DNA of 39,204 bases from Anabaena sp. UHCC 0204 (lineage in GTDB: Bacteria > Cyanobacteriota > Cyanobacteriia > Cyanobacteriales > Nostocaceae), in contig NZ_VIKW01000038.1 of assembly GCF_009711975.1 (NCBI RefSeq), positions 1 to 39,204 of the forward strand, written 5' to 3'. The position numbers and the translations under genes were made by a program. The notes under the pieces are model-generated. The model saw nothing but the letters and a program-made list of their open reading frames with translations. It was not told the DNA's origin and did not search any database. Below, in pieces: positions 17,064-25,432 of this stretch; position 1 is the first letter of the stretch, and every line of letters begins with the position of its first letter.

Positions 17064-18455
17064 CTAAACGTGATTTTTGTTGTTTAAAGGTTGCCAATAG
17101 CTGGCAACTAAGGCCATCATTAACCACCAGAGGGTATTAACTTCGGGACGATACCAGACTGTATCCACTAGACCATGAGCGAGCATCCCTAGCATAGTAG
17201 CGATCGCACCAATTAACCAAAATCCTTCTCTATTTCTAGTATTTCTTAATCGTCGTAGCTGCATATATCCGGTATTAAAAGCGACGACTAATAACCAGAT
17301 AAAACAAGTAAAACCTAAAAAGCCGGTTTCGACAATTGTCTCTAGAAATATGGAATAGGCACTTAAGGCTGTATAACGAGGACGTTGATATTGAGGATAG
17401 ACATTATTAAAAGAACTATGACCAGGACCAATGCCTATGATTGGGCGATCGCGGATCATCTCAAATACAGCGTCCCAGACATTCTTCCGAAAATTATTAC
17501 TGCTATCTTGGCGACCAGCAAATATACTTACAATCCGCAGCCGGAAAGGTTCAACAAAGATCACTCCCATGACCAATATTCCAATTACACTCCCAATCAG
17601 AATTGGTAATGACCAAGTTCGCCAAAATGGTGGCATTTCTATACTCCACCAATAAATCAGCAATACCGCTACACTAAACAATCCCACCAATAAAGCAATC
17701 CAACCACCCCGACTAAAGGTAAGAACTAAGCTGGCAGTATTGACAATAAACATTGTTAGTGCTAGACCTTTTTTGATCCAACCTTGCCAAGCAACAATGG
17801 CCACCAAGCTGAGAACCACCGCAGGTAAAAGATATCCTGCCAATAAATTAGGATTACCCAAATAACTGTAAACCCTGGTAGTCTTAGCTAACGGTGATTC
17901 TGGGTCAACCCAAGTAGCTAAAGCTTTAGCACCAAAAAACCATTGTCGCAACCCATAAACACTGACAATCAGGGATATATGCAAATAAAGGGTAATTAGC
18001 CAAGACCGAAACCGATGAACTCTTAGCACCCTAGCACAAAGGGCAAACAGTAACAAATAAAGAGTTAATGTTCGTAAATCACTCAAAGCAGCTTTTGGGA
18101 CTGGTGATAAAGCTGTTGCTATAACAGCAATACCCCAATACAGCAACACTAGCAGGTGGATAGGAGTGACTGAAGCTACATTTGCTGGTGTGGCTTCATC
18201 AGATAAAGTTAACAGTATCCAAAAGCCCACACAAGCCGCTAGTAATAAACCAATTAAAACACTAGAAACAAAAGGTGCAAGTCCATAGATGAGGCTAAGT
18301 AAGCCAACTGCAATGACATCTCCCCACTGCATTAAGATACTAGTTTGTCTCCAAGGACGTAAAATACCCACTAGAAACCGATGTAGGTAACTGCTAGACA
18401 AATATTCTTTGAGTGGTAAAGAAGATAAAGTCAATCTTTCCCAGACTAAATTCAT
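17064..18455 (-). CDS. ictB: IctB-like O-antigen ligase/polymerase superfamily membrane protein
   Basis: A 463-residue polytopic inner-membrane protein with about ten hydrophobic segments, for example AVGLLSLIYGLAPFVSSVLI and LLPAVVLSLVAIVAW. It matches the IctB family, first described in cyanobacteria as involved in inorganic carbon accumulation. The fold belongs to the O-antigen ligase/Wzy superfamily, visible in the large loop around YLGNPNLLAGYLLP, the LTFSRGGWIALL segment and the IIGIGPGHSSFNNVYP segment with its conserved H and R-rich neighbours. Direct bicarbonate transport has been doubted for this family, and a glycan-linking role is equally possible. No carbon-concentrating genes are adjacent. 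Confidence 0.85.
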   Translation of the reverse strand: MNLVWERLTLSSLPLKEYLSSSYLHRFLVGILRPWRQTSILMQWGDVIAVGLLSLIYGLAPFVSSVLIGLLLAACVGFWILLTLSDEATPANVASVTPIHLLVLLYWGIAVIATALSPVPKAALSDLRTLTLYLLLFALCARVLRVHRFRSWLITLYLHISLIVSVYGLRQWFFGAKALATWVDPESPLAKTTRVYSYLGNPNLLAGYLLPAVVLSLVAIVAWQGWIKKGLALTMFIVNTASLVLTFSRGGWIALLVGLFSVAVLLIYWWSIEMPPFWRTWSLPILIGSVIGILVMGVIFVEPFRLRIVSIFAGRQDSSNNFRKNVWDAVFEMIRDRPIIGIGPGHSSFNNVYPQYQRPRYTALSAYSIFLETIVETGFLGFTCFIWLLVVAFNTGYMQLRRLRNTRNREGFWLIGAIATMLGMLAHGLVDTVWYRPEVNTLWWLMMALVASYWQPLNNKNHV

Positions 18456-18559
18456 GAAGAAGCTCAGAATAAAGAAGTTAAGTTTTAAAACCCAATTAAT
18501 TGTAAACTAATAAATTATAAATCTAGGGAAATAATGTCGAGACGTTTCCTGGAAAATCT

Positions 18560-20614
18560 TTATTGAGAAACTTGCCAAATTTTAATTAAATTATCTTCAC
18601 CACCACTAATGAGTAACTTCCCGTCAGGACTAAAAGCGAGGGAGGTGACAGTATTACCATGTCCTGTTAATGAGATCATCTCTTCCCCTGTAGCTACATT
18701 CCATAATTGAATGTGGTGATAGTTTTGTTCTCCAGAGGTATTCCTTCCCGCAGTGGCTAAAATTTGACCATTGGGACTAAAAGCAAGAGTATTCACATTA
18801 TTAGCTTCTTGGGTGAGAGTAGTAATTGCTGTGAGGGTTTGGAGATTCCATAATTTAATAGTGCGATCGCGGCTGGCAGCAGCTAAAATCTTACTATCAG
18901 GACTAAAAGCCACCGCTATAAATGTTTGTGAACCAGTCGTTAAAGTCCGGACAGGTTTTTCTTGATTAATATTCCATAATTTAATAGTTTTATCGAAACT
19001 GCCACTTGCTAAAGTGACACCATCGGCATTAATATCTACAGAACGTACCCAGTATTTATGATCAATTAAAGTGCGAATTATTTTTCCTGTTGTTAAATCC
19101 CAAATTTTAATAGTTTTATCATCACTAGCACTAATTAATGTTTTATTATCAGCACTAATAGCTAAACTATGAATCGCATCAGTATGATTAGTTAAAGTGT
19201 GAATTAATTGATTTGTTTGTAAATTCCAAATTTTGATGGTTTTATCATCGCTACCGCTAACTAATCTTTTTCCATCATTAGTAATAGCTACCACATTGAC
19301 ATTTTGAGAATGTCCTTGCAAACTGGTAATTTCTCTACCTGTAATTACATCCCATAATTTAATATTATCATCACATTTACTATTATCAATTTTCTCACAA
19401 TCACCACTACTAATAATGATCTTACCATCTGGACTTATTACTACCGAGGAAACTTTACTTGTATGTCCAGAAAGCGTATTTATTAGCGATAAATCTTTTG
19501 TGGGAATTGGTGTACTATTGCGAGATTGACTTAAACTAAAAGAAAAATTTGTTTTTAATTTGCGAAATTCTCGATAGCCAGATTCTCCCAATGCAAAAAA
19601 GACAATTACCCCAAAGATAAAAATTAAATTTCTGACTAAAATATATTTTTGTGGATATACCTTAGACTTTTTACTAGCTATTTTAGGAATTTTACTATTT
19701 GCTGCGGGGAGAATATGAGTATGTTTTTTCATCAAATCTCTAATGACTTCATCAGCAGATTGATAACGATGCTGGATTTCTTTTTGGAGTAGCTTATCTA
19801 TGATTTCTGCTAATTCTCTACTTAGAGGAAACCGTAAATAATTATGCCAATTTCCCACCCAACCATAGCCATATTCCGTCCATAATTGAAAAGGAGACAT
19901 TCCTGTTAATAGATGAAAACAAGTAGCACCTAAGCTAAATAAATCACTCGCAGGATAGGCTTTTCCATCTCTAATTTGTTCAATGGGAGAATAACCATGT
20001 GAACCAATAGAAGTACCATTTTTTCGTTGTATTCGTGCCGTAAATTGTTTGGAAGAACCAAAGTCAATTAGGGTTAATCTACCATCACATTTGCGACGAA
20101 TAATATTTTCTGGTTTAATATCACGATGAATTACACCATGTTGATGTACAAATTTGATAATTGGTAATAAATCTAATAAAATAGATTGAATATCCCAATC
20201 TCGATAAACTTTGCGAGAATTCAATTCATTTAATAAATTTTGACCATCAATAAATTGCTGAACTAAATACAAACAATTATCTTGTTCAAAGTAAGCTATT
20301 AAAGTAGGAATTTGGGGATGTTCTCCTAATTCCTGTAATCGTTTTGCTTCTTCTGAGAATAACTGAATTGCTTTTTTTTGTGACCAAGTACCTTGAAATT
20401 TAGGTGCTAGTTGTTTAATGACACATAATTCATTTAATTTATCAATATCTTCGGCTATATAAGTTCTCCCAAATCCCCCTTCGTCAGAAAGGACACGGAT
20501 AACGCGAAATCGGTTTCTCAAAAGTGGCACTAGAGGAGTATGACAACTTTGACAAACCTTATTTTTATGAGGATTTTGAGGATTTGAACAGTCGGGATTT
20601 AGACAGCAGATCAT
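18560..20614 (-). CDS. Zinc-ribbon Ser/Thr protein kinase with transmembrane segment and WD40 propeller
   Basis: A 684-residue receptor-like kinase of Hanks type. It begins with a cysteine motif (C4-x4-C9, C21-x2-C24) resembling a zinc ribbon. The kinase domain (about 35-295) has the glycine loop EGGFGRTY, lysine K67 in CVIKQL, the catalytic loop H163-R-D165-IKPEN, DFG at 184-186 and the SPIEQ substitute for APE. All key catalytic residues are present. One hydrophobic segment (about 326-342, LVRNLIFIFGVIVFFAL) follows. The C-terminal half (about 376-684) has seven WD40 repeats ending in IKLWD/IKIWN-type strands, enough for one propeller. The second repeat-free insert GDCEKIDNSKCDD carries two cysteines. 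The kinase should face the cytoplasm and the propeller the periplasm; this topology is inferred. Confidence 0.9.
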   Translation of the reverse strand: MICCLNPDCSNPQNPHKNKVCQSCHTPLVPLLRNRFRVIRVLSDEGGFGRTYIAEDIDKLNELCVIKQLAPKFQGTWSQKKAIQLFSEEAKRLQELGEHPQIPTLIAYFEQDNCLYLVQQFIDGQNLLNELNSRKVYRDWDIQSILLDLLPIIKFVHQHGVIHRDIKPENIIRRKCDGRLTLIDFGSSKQFTARIQRKNGTSIGSHGYSPIEQIRDGKAYPASDLFSLGATCFHLLTGMSPFQLWTEYGYGWVGNWHNYLRFPLSRELAEIIDKLLQKEIQHRYQSADEVIRDLMKKHTHILPAANSKIPKIASKKSKVYPQKYILVRNLIFIFGVIVFFALGESGYREFRKLKTNFSFSLSQSRNSTPIPTKDLSLINTLSGHTSKVSSVVISPDGKIIISSGDCEKIDNSKCDDNIKLWDVITGREITSLQGHSQNVNVVAITNDGKRLVSGSDDKTIKIWNLQTNQLIHTLTNHTDAIHSLAISADNKTLISASDDKTIKIWDLTTGKIIRTLIDHKYWVRSVDINADGVTLASGSFDKTIKLWNINQEKPVRTLTTGSQTFIAVAFSPDSKILAAASRDRTIKLWNLQTLTAITTLTQEANNVNTLAFSPNGQILATAGRNTSGEQNYHHIQLWNVATGEEMISLTGHGNTVTSLAFSPDGKLLISGGEDNLIKIWQVSQ

Positions 20615-20916
20615 AATCTATAAGGTGCATCTGCATGATAAAATATATAGATAAACCTGGAGTTAATTGAGGCAATTAGTAATTATATTTAACCTATAAA
20701 TTGAGAATTTACTTTTCCTGGATAAGGAAAAGTATAAAAGATGTATTATTGCCAATTTCCTCAATTATATATAAATTAAAATAAAAGATAACGGCATTTT
20801 GCCATTATTATATATATGTATATTTTGGTGAAAACTAAATTTAGATTTTAAGTAAAAACAATTATTTCTTGAACTATATTTTATTATTCAAAGCCTTAAA
20901 AAATCTGTATTGATAT
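20615..20916. other. Intergenic region between the two kinase genes (302 bases)
   Basis: Very AT-rich, with TATATATATGTATATT-like stretches near 20811-20825. No gene is visible. A perfect eight-base-pair hairpin at 20711-20733 is the only clear structure. The region follows the upstream kinase gene and precedes the WD40 kinase gene, so it may contain a terminator and a promoter. Confidence 0.5.
20711..20733 (-). terminator. Hairpin between the two kinase genes
   Basis: ACTTTTCC (20711-20718) pairs perfectly with GGAAAAGT (20726-20733) around a seven-base loop. It lies about 185 bases after the stop codon of the upstream kinase gene on the minus strand. It is a possible terminator, or a regulatory hairpin in the leader of the WD40 kinase gene. 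Confidence 0.35.
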
Positions 20917-22050
20917 TTACAAAGGTGTAAAATCATGATGGGAATTAAAAAGATTTTGTCTAGCTTTTAATTTACGGATTGCAATAGCCGCGCGTGTTGC
21001 AGGTGAAGTATATAGGGGTGATTGTTCTGAGGAATTAATAGTGGGATTTTTGGGACGTTGCTGAGTTAAATAATTACTTAAATTTGCCTGATTTTTTCCC
21101 CCACCTAAAGCCATAATTACATCTTTAGCACTTTTAAATCTTCCTCCTAAAGAAACCTTGACCATTTTCCCTAAAACTTCAGCAAAATCATCACTGATAC
21201 TTACTTCTTTTTGCCAACAAATTTCCCCAGTACGCAGATTATGTTCAAAATCTAAAGGACCTTTACCAGTCAATAAATAAATACAAGTTATTCCCAAAGC
21301 ATAAATATCACTCGCATAAACTGGCCGTAGTGATAACTGTTCTGGAGGTGCAAAACCATTTGTACCAATGAAGTTAGTAGAAACACTTTTATTAACTGAG
21401 TTACCATAGGTATCTACAAGTTTTTCCTTAACAGCACCAAAGTCAATTAATACTATCCGTTTATCATCTTGACAACGCAGTAAATTCTGGGGTTTAATAT
21501 CTCGATGAATAACATGATTTTGATGGATATAGTTTAAAACTGGGAGTATTTCTTGTAAAAACTCTTTGACATCTTTTTCATTTTTTCTGCCATTTCGTCT
21601 TACTTCCCGCGCTAAAGTATGACCATGTACATATTCTTGGACTAGATAAAATTCCCCATTACTTTCAAAATAGTCAATTAGCATGGGAATTTGGCTATGA
21701 CTACCTAACAGGGATAAAATTTTAGCTTCTTTTTCAAATCGTTGACAAGCTTTTTGCAAACTTTTTGGTTTAGTAACTCTAGGATAAAGCTGTTTAATTA
21801 CACACAAAGGATTTCCTGGTAAAATTACATCTTTTGCTAAAAATGTAATTCCAAAACCACCTCTACCTAAAACCCGTAATACTTGATAGCGTTCTCGAAA
21901 TAATACCTGAGAACCGCATATTTGACCAAGTTTAATATGCTGTAATGTATAATCTTGCAGGTTTGTGATATTTCGAGTAAAGGGATTCATTTTAATCAAG
22001 TCGCAGATTATAATATCTTCAATCTTATGATAGATATTCTCAAGTGACAT
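20917..22050 (-). CDS. Ser/Thr protein kinase (Hanks type, no sensor repeats)
   Basis: A protein kinase paralogous to the neighbouring WD40 kinase. The kinase domain has the glycine loop GRGGFGITF, the lysine in CVIKQL, the catalytic loop HRDIKPQN, the metal-binding DFGAVK and an APPEQ activation-segment end. About 60 residues without recognised domain follow, and no transmembrane segment is evident, so it is probably cytoplasmic. I place the start at ATG 22050 (MSLENIYHK), giving 377 residues; ATG 21990 (MNPFTRNI) is an alternative. The open frame runs back to 22212 only because it crosses a MITE (22077-22210), whose reading gives the spurious LTQRRKDAKVR stretch. No ribosome site distinguishes the two starts. 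Confidence 0.87.
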   Translation of the reverse strand: MSLENIYHKIEDIIICDLIKMNPFTRNITNLQDYTLQHIKLGQICGSQVLFRERYQVLRVLGRGGFGITFLAKDVILPGNPLCVIKQLYPRVTKPKSLQKACQRFEKEAKILSLLGSHSQIPMLIDYFESNGEFYLVQEYVHGHTLAREVRRNGRKNEKDVKEFLQEILPVLNYIHQNHVIHRDIKPQNLLRCQDDKRIVLIDFGAVKEKLVDTYGNSVNKSVSTNFIGTNGFAPPEQLSLRPVYASDIYALGITCIYLLTGKGPLDFEHNLRTGEICWQKEVSISDDFAEVLGKMVKVSLGGRFKSAKDVIMALGGGKNQANLSNYLTQQRPKNPTINSSEQSPLYTSPATRAAIAIRKLKARQNLFNSHHDFTPL

Positions 22051-22076
22051 GAGTATGACCGGATATTTAAAAAATC

Positions 22077-22210
22077 GGCGTTGCTGATAGCCTGCGTGGC
22101 GATAGCCATATTGAGGTATGAAATTCCTAAATTGAACCTTTAAAACTCTTACCTTTGCGTCTTTGCGCCTTTGCGTGAGACTAAAATTCATACCGTTAAT
22201 CAGCAACGCC
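22077..22210 (-). mobile_element. MITE-like element, GGCGTTGCTGAT family, copy 2
   Basis: A 134-base element whose ends GGCGTTGCTGAT (22077-22088) and ATCAGCAACGCC (22199-22210) are perfect inverted repeats. Read on the minus strand it has the same ordered motifs as the copy at 11404-11514: GGTATGAATTTT, CACGCAAAGGCGCAAAG, GTAAGAGTTT and GAATTTCATACC. It also carries an extra 20-odd bases (TATGGCTATCGCCACGCAGG) near one end. It ends 27 bases upstream of the assigned kinase start, so it sits in or next to that gene's promoter. Confidence 0.75.
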
Positions 22211-22302
22211 AAAAAATCCTGTACTCTTAAATTAAATCCGGTTTTGCGAACTAACGGAAAATCAAGGGTGAAGGAGAAATATAATTGAGATAATATCTAG
22301 AG

Positions 22303-22491
22303 ATGCAAAACACATCTGAATTTTATTGTGCTTATTGTGGTGAACCAAACTTAACTTTTATTGACTTTAGTGCAGGAATGCAACAAAGTTATATAGAAGA
22401 TTGTCAAGTTTGTTGTCGTCCTAATATTTTGTATATTAGGATTGATGAAGATACACTAGAAGTTGAAATTGATAGTGAATACGAAGGCTAA
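22303..22491 (+). CDS. CPXCG-motif cysteine-rich small protein
   Basis: A 62-residue protein with two cysteine pairs suited to binding one zinc ion: C9-A-Y-C12-G and C34-Q-V-C37-C38-R-P. This matches the CPXCG-motif cysteine-rich family, here with A in place of the first P. The rest is acidic (DEDTLEVEIDSEYEG end), typical of the family. The function is unknown. It is a single gene pointing away from the kinase gene, and a hairpin (22524-22560) lies 33 bases after its stop codon. Confidence 0.82.
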   Translation: MQNTSEFYCAYCGEPNLTFIDFSAGMQQSYIEDCQVCCRPNILYIRIDEDTLEVEIDSEYEG

Positions 22492-22523
22492 TTTTTAGAT
22501 ATTTATCAATTGCGAGAAACTCT

Positions 22524-22560
22524 GTAGAGACGTTCCATGGGTAGGGATTCTCGTCTCTAC
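22524..22560 (+). terminator. GTAGAGACG hairpin after the CPXCG gene
   Basis: GTAGAGACG (22524-22532) pairs with CGTCTCTAC (22552-22560), a nine-base-pair stem with a 19-base loop. The sequence belongs to the same palindromic family as the hairpin at 32749-32777. It could end transcription of the small upstream gene, followed by ATTGTTTTT. Confidence 0.5.
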
Positions 22561-22590
22561 ATTGTTTTTCACCAGATGTCTATTATATTT

Positions 22591-22690
22591 AGGACTTACG
22601 CAATAACTCCCTGAAACTCTTATTTCGACCTGTCCTCTGCGTCCTCTGCGTCCTCTGCGGTTAGTTTCTTCATGATTTTGCGTAAGTCCT
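22591..22690. mobile_element. MITE-like element with AGGACTTACGCAA ends
   Basis: A 100-base element bounded by AGGACTTACGCAA (22591-22603) and its perfect complement TTGCGTAAGTCCT (22678-22690). The interior contains the tandem CCTCTGCGT motif three times (about 22634-22660). It encodes no protein. It lies between the CPXCG gene and the convergent GH57 gene and ends about 12 bases before the GH57 stop codon. The same end sequence occurs alone at 29872-29889. Confidence 0.7.
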
Positions 22691-22701
22691 GATATTGTTC
22701 A

Positions 22702-24936
22702 CTAAGGAACATCAATAGGAATCAAACCATTTTCTGGGACATAACTAGAAAAACAACCATCATCAGATAATACCAAAACCAAGCGGAGAGGATAATCTGG
22801 TGGAACTTGCAAATCAGCCCAGGGTACTGATATTTCTAAACAAGAATCTAACGCAGCTTGGGCGCGAGTAGCACGAGGACACCATAAATAATTGTCTTCT
22901 GCTTCTTGAAATTGAACTGATTGACTGAGTAAATTAACTTGTAAATGATGGTGAAATAGATAATTCAAAGGTGCGTTGTCTGGTAGTTCTGCTAGAGGTA
23001 TGGAACTATTCACCATTGTTTTATCTGGATAATACCAAAGTAAGTTTAACTCCGGTGGTAAGTCTTTTCCGGGAACAGCACCTGCTTTAAAATCTACTCG
23101 CAGGTAGAAATTCAAATGGTCTACCCCATACCATAGACGCTGAATGAGGCTATTGTTGTGCATTGTTCCTCTTGCCCCACCAACTTCTATGCGTCCGGCT
23201 TTGTCCCAATCTTGTTCATCACCTTTACCATCTATGACAGGATGAATAAAGCCTTCTGGTTTATGCTCGGAACGGGCTTCATGGATTTCCAGTGGTGTTT
23301 GCAGATATGCGGGTATGGGTTCATTCAAGGCTTTATAAATGCCATAGAGATGTTCCCGAAATAATTGGTCAAATATGGCATCTTGGTTAGAAGAATGTCC
23401 TTCTCCAAACCACCAAAACCAGTCTGAACCTTCAGCGGCATAGAGGGCTTCCCAGGCTGCGGGGTTGTTTTCTTCTGTGGCTTCGGGATGATTTGCTAAG
23501 ACTTGTCGCGCTGCGGTGAGATAATCCCAGGCGCGGTTTTTTGCTGGATCTCCTATCCAAGTGGTAAAATTACCGTCTACCCAAGAACCGCTATGGAGTT
23601 TTTCACTTTCGATAGTTGCGGTGGGGGGGAATTTGCCAATAAATTCGGAGACGGTGACAAGTTTGATATGGGGTTCATTACTCAAACTTTCATACAGTGT
23701 TTCCAGGAAGTCTTTTCCGTCATGGGGATAAAATTCCCAGCAATTTTCCCCATCTAGGGCAATTGTAACTAACCAAGGTTGATCATCGCCACTTTCTTTT
23801 TGTTGTTTAGCGATCGCTTGGAAATGTCCCACTAAATCTGCTGCTGCTTTTTTCGCCGGCATTGCCCCGTAGGTAAAGCCAATTAAATCTGATAGTCTAT
23901 GATCACGGAAAACAATAGCAACATCACCGGCTGGAGTTTGCAGACGATAGGGACGATAAAGCAATTCTGGTTGCTGGACATTTCCCGCAGCGTCACGATG
24001 AAAAAAGTGTTTTAATGACCAACCTAAAACGGCTTCATCTGAACAAATCCATTGAAAACCTTGTTTAATAATATACGGTAAAATTTCTGGACTAACGGAT
24101 TGTTCCGAAGGCCATAAACCTCTTGGTTCTTGTCCAAACCTGTCTATATATAAATCCCAGGATTTTTGTAAATGTCGGGGTATATCTTCCACCCACTGAA
24201 ACCGCTGTTTAGGTAATGTCATTTGCGGCACTGCTACTCGTCCCGCATTCGTGTCCGCTAATAGGGGTAAAATGGGGTGAGTGTAGGGTGTGGTGGTAAC
24301 TTCTAGTTGCCCACTTTTCTGCATTTTCCGGTGTTGGGGAATAATCTGACTGAGGATTTGCCGTTGTTTGGAATAAATGCGCTGGCGATCGCCTAAACTG
24401 AAATTACGTCCTTTTTCTAACCACGCTGCAATTTCTGGGTCATTCCAAAATAAAGGATCAATCCAAGCTAAATTATGCCACGCTAGTAAATCACCATAAT
24501 CTGATAACTGCCAATTTGCTAGACACCAATTTTCTCCTTGTTCCTGCCGTTGATAATATAATTGGGCATAACGAGGATGGGGATCAATCAAGGTATGATG
24601 GTTAGCATCAAAGAAATGTTGAATAATAAACTCTTTCTGTTCACGACTTAAGTGTTCTACAGGTGTCAAACTAGCAGTCAAATAAGGGTCTAAAGCCGTA
24701 CCCGCAACATAATCTTCCAATTGCAATATTAACGAAGGAACTAAATTCACCGTTTGGTGTAACTTAGGATACTTCTCTAACAATAATACTAAATCCAAAT
24801 AATCCTTAGTGCCATGTAAACGTACCCAAGGCAAGCGATACTGCTGACTACTCCCCGGAGAACTACCATTTTCAGGAGACTTGTACAACGGTTGATGTTG
24901 ATGCCAGATAAACGCAACGTGCAGAGGATGAGACAT
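22702..24936 (-). CDS. Glycoside hydrolase family 57 protein
   Basis: A 744-residue GH57-family enzyme, a group including alpha-amylases, 4-alpha-glucanotransferases and branching enzymes that act on alpha-glucans such as glycogen. The family's N-terminal motif HQHQPLY (in AFIWHQHQPLYK) is followed by GLWPSEQSVSPEIL with a conserved glutamate. DGENCWEFY lies in ALDGENCWE, and the C-terminal half has a beta-rich extension. The start is ATG 24936 (MSHPLHVAF): the frame extends to 24990, but those residues come from an ATTGATA heptamer array. Which glucan reaction it catalyses cannot be decided. The Nfu-type gene lies upstream on the same strand. Confidence 0.87.
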   Translation of the reverse strand: MSHPLHVAFIWHQHQPLYKSPENGSSPGSSQQYRLPWVRLHGTKDYLDLVLLLEKYPKLHQTVNLVPSLILQLEDYVAGTALDPYLTASLTPVEHLSREQKEFIIQHFFDANHHTLIDPHPRYAQLYYQRQEQGENWCLANWQLSDYGDLLAWHNLAWIDPLFWNDPEIAAWLEKGRNFSLGDRQRIYSKQRQILSQIIPQHRKMQKSGQLEVTTTPYTHPILPLLADTNAGRVAVPQMTLPKQRFQWVEDIPRHLQKSWDLYIDRFGQEPRGLWPSEQSVSPEILPYIIKQGFQWICSDEAVLGWSLKHFFHRDAAGNVQQPELLYRPYRLQTPAGDVAIVFRDHRLSDLIGFTYGAMPAKKAAADLVGHFQAIAKQQKESGDDQPWLVTIALDGENCWEFYPHDGKDFLETLYESLSNEPHIKLVTVSEFIGKFPPTATIESEKLHSGSWVDGNFTTWIGDPAKNRAWDYLTAARQVLANHPEATEENNPAAWEALYAAEGSDWFWWFGEGHSSNQDAIFDQLFREHLYGIYKALNEPIPAYLQTPLEIHEARSEHKPEGFIHPVIDGKGDEQDWDKAGRIEVGGARGTMHNNSLIQRLWYGVDHLNFYLRVDFKAGAVPGKDLPPELNLLWYYPDKTMVNSSIPLAELPDNAPLNYLFHHHLQVNLLSQSVQFQEAEDNYLWCPRATRAQAALDSCLEISVPWADLQVPPDYPLRLVLVLSDDGCFSSYVPENGLIPIDVP

Positions 24937-24959
24937 AGAGTTTGTTGAATAATAGGGAA

Positions 24960-25014
24960 CAATTGATAATTGATAATTGATAATTGACAATTCACAATTA
25001 TCAATTATCAGTAA
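24960..25014. repeat. STRR block (TTGATAA / CAATTAT type)
   Basis: Several copies of a TTGATAA-type heptamer (about 24960-24984) are followed by TTGACAATTCACAATTATCA and another partial copy. The block fills the gap between the Nfu gene stop codon and the GH57 start, and creates a false N-terminal extension in the GH57 frame. Confidence 0.75.
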
Positions 25015-25015
25015 T

Positions 25016-25246
25016 TTAGATGATTTGTTCTACCTCGGCAATTTCGGGAATCATTTCTTTAAGACGGCGTTCAATACCCATTCTCAAAGTCATTGTAGAA
25101 CTCGGACAAGAACCACAAGCACCCTGTAACCGGAGTTTCACAATGGGACCATCTAATTCTACAAGTTCCACGTTACCACCATCGGAGATTAGGTAAGGAC
25201 GCATTTCGTCTAATACAGTTTCTACGTTGTCTATCGTTAGTTCCAT
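25016..25246 (-). CDS. NifU C-terminal-domain (Nfu-type) Fe-S scaffold protein
   Basis: A 76-residue stand-alone Nfu domain, which binds a 4Fe-4S cluster between two subunits and passes it to target proteins such as photosystem I. The cluster ligands are C44 and C47 in [13 protein letters not shown]. The preceding [14 protein letters not shown] and the following [14 protein letters not shown] are family hallmarks. The small size is typical of the cyanobacterial NfuA/Nfu protein. It does not lie in a nif cluster, so a housekeeping role in cluster delivery is likelier than nitrogenase maturation. Confidence 0.93.
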   Translation of the reverse strand: MELTIDNVETVLDEMRPYLISDGGNVELVELDGPIVKLRLQGACGSCPSSTMTLRMGIERRLKEMIPEIAEVEQII

Positions 25247-25326
25247 AATTTCAGACCTGTTGAGTTAATAAATTGGGAATTATCGAAGTTGCTAATGATC
25301 TAGTTTAGGCTGGTAATGGGGAATTA

Positions 25327-25430
25327 GTCAGTTGTTCGTGGTCAGTTGTCAGTTGTCAGTTGTCAGTTGCAAAAGAATATTTTTCCCCTGCTCCCCTGCT
25401 CCCCTGCTCCCTGCCTCTTCTCTGTCACCT
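25327..25430. repeat. Composite STRR: GTCAGTT array plus CCCCTGCT array
   Basis: About five GTCAGTT-type heptamers (25327-25370) are joined by AAAAGAATATTTTT to three CCCCTGCT units (about 25385-25408). A segment identical to 8262-8291 follows at 25401-25430. This is the composite seen at 14571-14706 in inverted orientation. It reaches to within two bases of the stop codon of the DUF3386 gene. Confidence 0.78.
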
Positions 25431-25432
25431 TT

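Noticed and set aside
20917-22212. Longer kinase protein starting at 22212
   Set aside because: The first 54 residues are read through a MITE (22077-22210) and include RRKDAK-type low complexity; the kinase start is set at 22050.
24937-24990. GH57 start at 24990
   Set aside because: The residues before MSHPLHVAF are encoded by heptamer repeats; family members begin near the HQHQPLY motif.
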